This document shows, piece by piece, positions 58,312 through 64,000 of a stretch of 64,000 nucleotides of DNA. The position numbers were made by a program, and so were the translations under genes. Source of the DNA: Cupriavidus taiwanensis. GTDB lineage: Bacteria; Pseudomonadota; Gammaproteobacteria; Burkholderiales; Burkholderiaceae. Where the stretch lies: assembly GCF_900250075.1 (NCBI RefSeq), contig NZ_LT977070.1, positions 1,495,634 through 1,559,633 of the forward strand, in the 5' to 3' direction. Position 1 is the first letter of the stretch, and every line of letters starts with the position of its first letter. The notes beneath the pieces were generated by a model. The model was not told where the DNA came from. It did not search any database and worked only from the letters and a program-made list of their open reading frames with translations.

Positions 58312-59187
58312 ATGAAGCGCATTCTGGGTGTCTACAGCGCACCGCGTCCGCACTGGGTCGGGGATGGTTTCCCGGTGCGCTCGATGTTCTCGTACACCAG
58401 CCACGGCAAGCAGCTGAGCCCGTTCCTGCTCTTGGACTACGCCGGCCCGGCCGATTTCACGCCGACGCAGCGTCCGCGCGGCGTGGGCCAGCATCCGCAC
58501 CGCGGCTTCGAGACCGTGACCATCGTCTACAAGGGCGAGGTCGCGCACCGCGACTCGACCGGGCAGGGCGGGGTCATCGGTCCGGGCGACGTGCAATGGA
58601 TGACGGCGGGCGCCGGCATCCTGCATGAAGAGTTCCACTCGCCCGCGTTTACCCAAAGCGGCGGCGCGCTGGAGATGGTGCAGCTGTGGGTCAACCTGCC
58701 AGCGCGCGACAAGATGGCCGCGCCGGGCTACCAGGCCATCGTCGACCGCGATATCCCGGCGGTGCCGATGCCGGACGGCGCCGGCACGGTACGCGTGATC
58801 GCCGGCGAGTACGAAGGCAAGCGCGGCCCGGCGCGCACCTTTACGCCGATGCATGTGTGGGACATGCGCCTGAACCAGGGCGCCAGCCCGCGCCTGGCGC
58901 TGCCCGAGGGCTGGCATACCGCGGTGGTGGTGCTGCGCGGCAAGGTCACGGTCAACGCCGAGGCCACCGTGCGCGATGCCGAGATGGTGGTGCTGGATGG
59001 CGCCGGCGATGCGGTCAGCATCGAGGCCGGCACCGATGCCATGGTGCTGCTGCTCAGCGGCGAGCCGATCGACGAGCCCATCGTCGGCCACGGCCCGTTC
59101 GTGATGAACACCGAGGCGGAGATCGCCGAGGCGTTCCGCGACTTCAGCAGCGGCCGCTTCGGCAGCATGGCCGCGGGGCGGCAGTAG
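58312..59187 (+). CDS. Pirin family protein
   Basis: A 291-residue bicupin of the pirin family. The N-terminal cupin has the metal-binding GVGQHPHRGFETVTIVYKGE and AGAGILHEEFHSPAF segments (His, His, His, Glu). The C-terminal cupin begins near residue 170 and contains FTPMHVWDMRLNQGAS. GGAGA lies before the ATG at 58312. Some pirins are quercetinases or redox-sensing regulators; which applies here is unknown. It is convergent with the DUF35 gene. Confidence 0.9.
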   Translation: MKRILGVYSAPRPHWVGDGFPVRSMFSYTSHGKQLSPFLLLDYAGPADFTPTQRPRGVGQHPHRGFETVTIVYKGEVAHRDSTGQGGVIGPGDVQWMTAGAGILHEEFHSPAFTQSGGALEMVQLWVNLPARDKMAAPGYQAIVDRDIPAVPMPDGAGTVRVIAGEYEGKRGPARTFTPMHVWDMRLNQGASPRLALPEGWHTAVVVLRGKVTVNAEATVRDAEMVVLDGAGDAVSIEAGTDAMVLLLSGEPIDEPIVGHGPFVMNTEAEIAEAFRDFSSGRFGSMAAGRQ

Positions 59188-59250
59188 AAATTCGCAGCAA
59201 GCGGGCTGTGGCAGGTGGCGGGCGCAATGCCCGCTACCGGCCACGCCGGC

Positions 59251-59649
59251 TCAGGCGAGCGTGAAGGTCGGCACCGGCGCGCCGCCGTCGCTGGGCGAGA
59301 ATTTGACCTGCACCTTCTGGCCGATCCGCACCGTGTCGAGATCGCAGTCGACGATATGGGTCATCATGGTCACGCCTTCGTCCAGCTTGACGTAGGCGAT
59401 GCAGAACGGGTTGGGGCCGGCGCGGCGCGTCACGCTGTAGGTGTAGATGGTGCCGCGGCCGCTGGCCGGCTTCCACGAGGTGGTGCCCATGCAGAACGGG
59501 CACAGCACGCGCGGATACCAGTGGGGCTTGCCGCAGTCGTCGCAGACCTTGACCAGCAGCTGGCCTTCGCGCGCGGCCTGCCAGAACGGCAGGTTGTCGG
59601 GCTGTTCGTCGGGCGCCTTGTAGACGGCGGGGATGTGGGGGGTCGTCAT
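59251..59649 (-). CDS. DUF35 zinc-ribbon/OB-fold acyl-CoA-associated protein
   Basis: A 132-residue protein with an N-terminal helical hook, a rubredoxin-like zinc ribbon (VKVCDDCGKPHWYPRVLCPFCMG, four Cys in two CxxC pairs) and a C-terminal OB-fold (GRGTIYTYSVTRR, FCIAYVKLDEGV). DUF35 proteins bind acyl-CoA and pair with thiolase-like partners, as ChsH2 does with Ltp2. The partner gene lies directly upstream on the same strand (17 bp), so both should form one complex. Confidence 0.9.
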   Translation of the reverse strand: MTTPHIPAVYKAPDEQPDNLPFWQAAREGQLLVKVCDDCGKPHWYPRVLCPFCMGTTSWKPASGRGTIYTYSVTRRAGPNPFCIAYVKLDEGVTMMTHIVDCDLDTVRIGQKVQVKFSPSDGGAPVPTFTLA

Positions 59650-59666
59650 GTCAGTGCTCCCGCGCT

Positions 59667-60833
59667 TTATTCACGTTCGAGGATCAGGGTGGCGCTGCCG
59701 TGGCGCGAGCCCAGGTAGCCGCCGGTGCCCTGCGCCAGCGCGAGGTCGCAATTGGCGACCTGCACCGCGGGGTGGGCCTCGCCGCGCAGCTGGCGCACGG
59801 CCTCGATCACCTTGGTGATGCCGCCGCGGTTGGCCGGATGGTTGTTGCACAGGCCGCCGCCATCGGTATTGAACGGCAGCTTGCCGACGCCCGAGATCAG
59901 GTTGCCGTCGGCGACGAACCTGCCGCCTTCGCCCTTGTTGCAGAAGCCCAGGTCTTCCAGCTGCATCAGCACGGTGATGGTGAAGCTGTCGTAGATCGAC
60001 GCGTACTTGATGTCGGCCGGCGTCACGCCGGCTTCGGCAAACGCAGTGGCGCCCGAGAAGCGCGCGCCCGACCAGGTCAGGTCGACTTCGCCGCCGAGCT
60101 GGCCCTTGATGTATTCGCCGGCGCCGCGGATCTTCACCCTGGGCCGCCGCAGCGTGGCGGCGATCTCCGGTCGCGCCACCACCAGTGCGCCGCCGCCGTC
60201 CGAGACCACGCAGCAGTCCAGCTTGTGCAGCGGATCCGAGATCATCGGCGAATTCAGCACGTCTTCGACCGTGACCACGTCGCGCAGCATGGCGTGGGGG
60301 TTGTGCTGCGCGTGGTGCGACGCCGCCACCTTGACCCAGGCCAGCTGCTCGGCGGTGGTGCCGTACTCGTGCATATGGCGCATCGCCGCCATCGCGTACA
60401 GGTTGACGGTGACCGGGCTGAACGGGCTTTCGAACGGCAGGTCGGGCAGGTTGGCGCCCCAGTTGCGCGCCTGCGTGCCGGTGGAGCCTTCCGAACGCGG
60501 GCGGCCCGCCAGCGTGATCAGCGCGACGTTGCACTTGCCGGCGGCGATCGCCTGCGCGGCGTGCGAGACATGGACCAGGTATGCCGAACCGCCGGTATCG
60601 GTGGAATCGACATGGCGCACCTTCAGGCCGAGGTAGTCGACCATGTTGACCGCGCCCAGCCCGGGCGCGTCGCCGGCGCAGAAATAGCCGTCGACGTCGG
60701 CCAGCGTCAGGCCGGCGTCCTGCAGCGCGCCCTTGGCGCTCTCGGCATGCAGTTGCGCCACGGTCTTGTCAGGTGCCTTGCGGGTCGGGTGCTCGTAGGC
60801 CCCGACGATGTAGGCCTTGCCGTTGATGCTCAT
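59667..60833 (-). CDS. Thiolase-superfamily protein (SCP-x/Ltp2-like)
   Basis: A 388-residue thiolase-fold protein: YIVGAYEHPTRKAPDKTVAQ, AALQDAGLTLADVDGYFC-like start, DCCVVSDGGGALVV and the C-terminal GGGLCNNHPANRGGITKV. At the place of the acyl-binding cysteine the sequence reads DSTDTGGSAYLVHVSHAAQA with no Cys, so ordinary thiolysis or claisen chemistry is doubtful. With the DUF35 partner this fits the aldolase-like Ltp2/ChsH2 group or an acyl-CoA binding role. The 243-bp gap upstream leads to a divergent IclR regulator that may control the pair. Confidence 0.85.
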   Translation of the reverse strand: MSINGKAYIVGAYEHPTRKAPDKTVAQLHAESAKGALQDAGLTLADVDGYFCAGDAPGLGAVNMVDYLGLKVRHVDSTDTGGSAYLVHVSHAAQAIAAGKCNVALITLAGRPRSEGSTGTQARNWGANLPDLPFESPFSPVTVNLYAMAAMRHMHEYGTTAEQLAWVKVAASHHAQHNPHAMLRDVVTVEDVLNSPMISDPLHKLDCCVVSDGGGALVVARPEIAATLRRPRVKIRGAGEYIKGQLGGEVDLTWSGARFSGATAFAEAGVTPADIKYASIYDSFTITVLMQLEDLGFCNKGEGGRFVADGNLISGVGKLPFNTDGGGLCNNHPANRGGITKVIEAVRQLRGEAHPAVQVANCDLALAQGTGGYLGSRHGSATLILERE

Positions 60834-61032
60834 CTGTTCTCCTTCGGTGCGTCAGGTGGTGCCAGCGGGGGCGGTGCGGGCGCAATGCTGGCACGGCGAT
60901 CCCGAGAGTATTGCGTAGCTTGCCCGCTGCCTTGTATTCGGAAGTGCCGAAGGGTGTATTCGGTGCGGGCGGGGACGCGGCCATCCAAGCCTGGCGCGAC
61001 GCACTTGGCGCGCGAACGATTGCGGCGACCGC

Positions 61033-61038
61033 TACAAT
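61033..61038 (+). promoter_or_regulatory. -10 element of the IclR gene
   Basis: TACAAT 39 bp before the IclR ATG at 61077, giving a leader of about 32 nt. No clear -35 is seen. Confidence 0.5.
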
Positions 61039-61076
61039 CTGCGCTGGATATTTCTGAGTCTGAACCAAAAGGATCG

Positions 61077-61835
61077 ATGACCTACATCGTTGAAGCGGTG
61101 GATGAGGCCCTGGGCCTGCTGATGCTGGTGGCCGAGCACCCATCGCTGGGCGTGACCGAACTGGCACGGCGCGCCGGACTGACCAAGGCGCGCGCGTTCC
61201 GCTTGCTGACCACGCTCGAGCACCGCGGCCTGATCGCGCGCGAGTCGCCGGCGGCGGTCTACAAGCTCAGCTACAACGCGCTGCTGGTCGGCAATGCCGC
61301 GCGCGAACAGTTCGACCTGGTCAAGCTGGTGGGCCCGCGGCTGGCGGCGATCGGCGCGGCCTGCGGCGAAAACGTGATCGTGCGCGTGCGCGACGGGCTC
61401 GAGTCGGTCTGCGTGGCGCGGCACGAGTCGACGCAATCGGTGCGCGTGCATACCGAGATCGGCAACCGGCGGCCGCTGCATGTGGGGGCGTCCGGCAAGC
61501 TGCTGCTGGCCTTCGCCGCCCCCGAAGTGGTGGAGGCGGTGCTGGCGCAACAGCTGGAGCGCTTCACCGCCAAGACCATCATCGAGCCGCAGGCGCTGCG
61601 CGAGGAACTGGCGGCGATCCGTGCCGCCGGCTATGCGGTCTCGGTGGGCGAGCGCGATGCCGACGCCGTCTCTGCCGCGGCGCCGCTGCGCGACCACAGC
61701 GGCGCCGCGGTGGCGTCGCTGAGCATTGCCAGCCCGGCTAGCCGCACCACGCAGCAGGCGCTGGACAGCCATGTGGCGATGGTGGTGGCGGAGGCCGCCA
61801 ACCTGTCGCGGGCGCTTGGCTACGGGGGCGGCTGA
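61077..61835 (+). CDS. IclR family transcriptional regulator
   Basis: A 252-residue IclR-type regulator. The N-terminal winged helix-turn-helix spans ~8-65 (LMLVAEHPSLGVTELARRAG, AFRLLTTLEHRGLIAR), and the C-terminal effector domain from ~80 has GENVIVRVRDGLESVCVARHES, LHVGASGKLLLAFAAPE and AAPLRDHSGAAVASLSIA. AAAGGA precedes the ATG. It lies between the thiolase/DUF35 pair (divergent) and the ABC importer (downstream, same strand); either may be its target. Confidence 0.93.
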   Translation: MTYIVEAVDEALGLLMLVAEHPSLGVTELARRAGLTKARAFRLLTTLEHRGLIARESPAAVYKLSYNALLVGNAAREQFDLVKLVGPRLAAIGAACGENVIVRVRDGLESVCVARHESTQSVRVHTEIGNRRPLHVGASGKLLLAFAAPEVVEAVLAQQLERFTAKTIIEPQALREELAAIRAAGYAVSVGERDADAVSAAAPLRDHSGAAVASLSIASPASRTTQQALDSHVAMVVAEAANLSRALGYGGG

Positions 61836-61873
61836 ACCCGGTACCGCGCGGCCACGTCCCGCGCACTTCCCGT

Positions 61874-61910
61874 CCCAAACGGCGCTTCGGCGCCGTTTTT
61901 TTTGGGCCCG
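61874..61910 (+). terminator. Rho-independent terminator of the IclR gene
   Basis: Stem ACGGCGC (61879-61885), TTCG tetraloop, GCGCCGT (61890-61896), with a run of eight T; flanking A and T extend the stem, so it may also work in reverse. Confidence 0.9.
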
Positions 61911-61968
61911 ATGCACGGCTCGGGGGTAAACCCTGCTTATCGGGACCCATGTCGATGTCTTATCCTTC

Positions 61969-61981
61969 GATACACGGTATC
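61969..61981. promoter_or_regulatory. Candidate operator before the ABC importer
   Basis: GATAC-ACG-GTATC is a perfect 5+3+5 inverted repeat, 41 bp before the substrate-binding protein start. The half-site recurs nearby: TATCGGGA is found at 61938-61945 and 61998-62005. It could bind the adjacent IclR regulator; this is inference from position. Confidence 0.45.
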
Positions 61982-62021
61982 ACTGAATGAAACAATGTAT
62001 CGGGAAGCGAACCACCCCACC

Positions 62022-63650
62022 ATGCCCAACCCAGCTGTTTCCTTGCGGTCGCGCCTTGCCGCCGCCGCACTGGCCGCCACGGCGCTGATCGCTGGCGCGA
62101 ACACCGCGCGGGCCGCCGACCTGCGCATCGGCTACAAGGCCGAGATCAGCGCTGCCGATCCCCATGTGCTCGACGCCGCCGGACGCAACCTGTGGGGCCA
62201 TGTCTACGAAACCCTGGTCGGGCTGGACAACGCGCTGCGCCCGGTGCCGCAGCTGGCCACTGGCTGGCGCCAGCTGGACGACCGCACCTGGGAGTTCCAG
62301 CTGCGCCCCGATGTGCGCTTCAGCAATGGCGAACCATTTACCGCCGACGATGCGCGCTACTCGATCGAGCGCGCGATGAAGCTGCCGGGCGCGCGCACCT
62401 TCCGCACCTACCTGAAGTCGGTGGCGGCGGTCGAGGTCACCGGGCCGCTGACGTTGCGCGTGCGCACGCGCTCGCCCAACCCGGTGCTGCCGCAGAACGT
62501 GGGCATGGTGGCGATGCTGCCGCGCTCGCTGGGTGCGGGCGTGCGCGAGGCAGATTTCGCCCACGGCAGCGCCGCCATCGGCACCGGCCCGTACCGGCTG
62601 GTAGCGTGGGAGCATGGCCAGCAGCTGACGCTGTCGCGCAATCCGGGCTACTGGGGCGGGCCGCAGCCGTGGCAGCGGGTGGTATTCCAGTTCATCCCGA
62701 AGGAGCCGGCGCGGGCCTCGGCGCTGCTGTCGGGGCTGGTGGACGTGATCGACGCCTCGTCGGCCAGCATTGCCGACGCCTTTGCGCGCACCAACGGCCG
62801 CATCCGCGTCGTCTCCGCCACCTCGTACATGCTGAATTACCTGCAACTGGACCAGGCCCGCGCAGTCTCGCCCTATGTGCAGGACCACGCGGGCCAGCCG
62901 CTGGCGGCCAACCCGTTGCGCGACGTGCGGGTGCGGCAGGCGATCAGCCTGGCGATCGACCGCGACCTGATCGCGGCGCGCGTGACCAAGGGCGATTCCG
63001 TGCCGGCCGGGCAGATGGTGCCGCAGGGCTTCTTCGGCTTCGCCCCGGCGGTGCCGGCGCCGCGCGCCGACGTGGAGCGGGCGCGCTGGCTGCTGGCGCA
63101 GGCCGGCTATCCGCAGGGCTTCCGCCTGACGCTGCATTGCCCCAACGACCGCTACCTGAACGACGCCAAGACCTGCGAGGCGGTCGGGCAGATGCTGACC
63201 CGCGCCGGCATCCGCACCGAGGTGCGCACGCTGCCGTATTCGGTCTATATCACCCGCGCCACCTCGGGCGGCGCCGGCGGCAAGCCGGAGTTCAGCGCCT
63301 TCCTGCTCGGCATCGGCGCGGTCAGCGGCGATTCGCTCGAGCCGCTGGTGGCGGTGGCGCATGCGCAGGACAAGGCCGCCGGCCTGGGCGCCAACAACCG
63401 CAGCGGCTATGCCAACGCCGCCGTCGACGAACTGATCGCGCAGGCCATGCGCACCATGGCGCCGGCGCCGCGCGAACTGGCGCAGCAGGGCGCGGCGGAG
63501 CGCCTGGCGGCCGACGCGGGCATTGTCCCGCTGCATCACCTGCGCGCCGCCTGGGCCTATCGCGACGGGCTTGTGGTGCAGCCGCGCAGCGACGGCTTCA
63601 CCTATGCCGGCAATATCCGCCCGGCACCGCCGGCCGTGCCGCAACGCTGA
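62022..63650 (+). CDS. ABC transporter substrate-binding protein, family 5 (peptide/nickel type)
   Basis: A ~542-residue periplasmic solute-binding protein of the DppA/OppA/NikA class. Residues 1-30 are a signal peptide (LAAAALAATALIAGANTARA). The mature part has LRIGYKAEISAADPHVLD, WEFQLRPDVRFSNGEPFTADD, SIERAM, GTGPYRLVAW, LSRNPGYWG and VRQAISLAIDRDLIA, all family-typical. ATG at 62022 is preceded by GGAAG; ATG at 61995 and 61902 are alternatives. The permease gene follows by 38 bp, so this begins an importer operon. The solute is unknown. Confidence 0.92.
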   Translation: MPNPAVSLRSRLAAAALAATALIAGANTARAADLRIGYKAEISAADPHVLDAAGRNLWGHVYETLVGLDNALRPVPQLATGWRQLDDRTWEFQLRPDVRFSNGEPFTADDARYSIERAMKLPGARTFRTYLKSVAAVEVTGPLTLRVRTRSPNPVLPQNVGMVAMLPRSLGAGVREADFAHGSAAIGTGPYRLVAWEHGQQLTLSRNPGYWGGPQPWQRVVFQFIPKEPARASALLSGLVDVIDASSASIADAFARTNGRIRVVSATSYMLNYLQLDQARAVSPYVQDHAGQPLAANPLRDVRVRQAISLAIDRDLIAARVTKGDSVPAGQMVPQGFFGFAPAVPAPRADVERARWLLAQAGYPQGFRLTLHCPNDRYLNDAKTCEAVGQMLTRAGIRTEVRTLPYSVYITRATSGGAGGKPEFSAFLLGIGAVSGDSLEPLVAVAHAQDKAAGLGANNRSGYANAAVDELIAQAMRTMAPAPRELAQQGAAERLAADAGIVPLHHLRAAWAYRDGLVVQPRSDGFTYAGNIRPAPPAVPQR

Positions 63651-63688
63651 CGTGCCACTACGTATCCGCCTACCACCGGCTTCCTACC

Positions 63689-64000
63689 ATGCTTGAAACC
63701 CTACTCAAACGGCTGCTGCAGAGCATCGCGGTGCTCTGGATCATGTCGGTGCTGACGTTCTGCGCGGTCAATCTGATCGGCGACCCGGTGCACCTGCTGG
63801 TCAGCCCCACCGCCACCGAGCAGGAGATCACCGAGGCGCGCCATGCGCTCGGCCTGGACCTGCCCGTGCCGCAGCAGTACCTGCGCTTCCTCAAGGGCGC
63901 GCTGCACGGCGACCTCGGCGACTCGTTCGTCTACAACCGGCCCGCGATCGAGTTGATCGTCAGCCGCGTGCCGGCCACGCTGGAACTGGCGGTGACGGCG
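63689..64000 (+). CDS. ABC transporter permease, DppB type (5' part)
   Basis: The first 104 residues of a dipeptide/nickel-type permease. It begins LETLLKRLLQSIAVLWIMSVLTF with a first transmembrane helix, then the periplasmic loop LIGDPVHLLVSPTATEQEI, the typical EARHALGLDLPVPQQYLRF and GDLGDSFVYNRPAIELIVSRVPATLELA. It runs off the window end. It pairs with the substrate-binding protein upstream. Confidence 0.92.
   Translation, partial: MLETLLKRLLQSIAVLWIMSVLTFCAVNLIGDPVHLLVSPTATEQEITEARHALGLDLPVPQQYLRFLKGALHGDLGDSFVYNRPAIELIVSRVPATLELAVTA

Overview
The window is GC-rich (about two thirds G+C by eye), densely coded chromosomal DNA from a betaproteobacterium of the Burkholderiaceae, most likely Cupriavidus or a close Ralstonia relative. 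This rests on protein character (for example Edd, KdsA, BamC, Anbu, PPK2 and a 1,167-residue pyruvate carboxylase) and on gene order such as pyrG-kdsA-eno-ftsB, dapA-bamC and suhB/trmJ/cysE/lpxH/ppiB/ppiA/cysS. It looks like core chromosome: I see no insertion sequence, prophage, CRISPR array or obvious foreign island. One tRNA gene (Ser, GCT) is present.

Layout. 1-1836: 3' part of comEC. 1859-5537: Entner-Doudoroff/gluconate block, with hexR divergent from edd-gntK and two HexR-type palindromes between them. 5878-11011: ATP-grasp, alpha-E, transglutaminase and Anbu proteasome-like peptidase genes, followed by an alpha/beta hydrolase; this is the most unusual system in the window. 11162-16010: pyrG, kdsA, a DUF1330 gene, eno and ftsB. 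16071-19227: a lipoprotein, hslO, a gamma-carbonic anhydrase and a DUF455 gene. 19245-25469: accessory metabolism with an MFS exporter and divergent LysR regulator, an acyl-CoA synthetase divergent from an alpha/beta hydrolase across a perfect palindrome, and a ferredoxin-NADP reductase.

25639-31682: PHP phosphoesterase, YciO-like protein, site-2 protease, methyltransferase, dapA, bamC and an MBL hydrolase. 31770-37772: a repeat-bearing small lipoprotein, a JmjC/cupin oxygenase, slyD, a phosphoesterase-like exported protein and mutS. 37983-40881: universal stress protein, PPK2, a YdcH protein and suhB. 41085-45772: trmJ, cysE, lpxH, and a TPR-ppiA-ppiB operon. 46035-52176: cysS, alkA-like glycosylase, accA, tilS and lysC. 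52306-57333: tRNA-Ser, an FHA-containing nucleotide cyclase and pyruvate carboxylase. 57604-64000: pagL-like gene, pirin, DUF35 plus thiolase-like pair, IclR regulator and the start of a peptide-type ABC importer that runs off the window.

Most genes are housekeeping. The points most worth a second look are the Anbu cluster, the thiolase-like/DUF35 pair that lacks the thiolase cysteine, the hairpin directly before cysE, two candidate leaderless genes, the TTG starts of slyD and the glycosylase gene, and several perfect palindromes in promoter regions.
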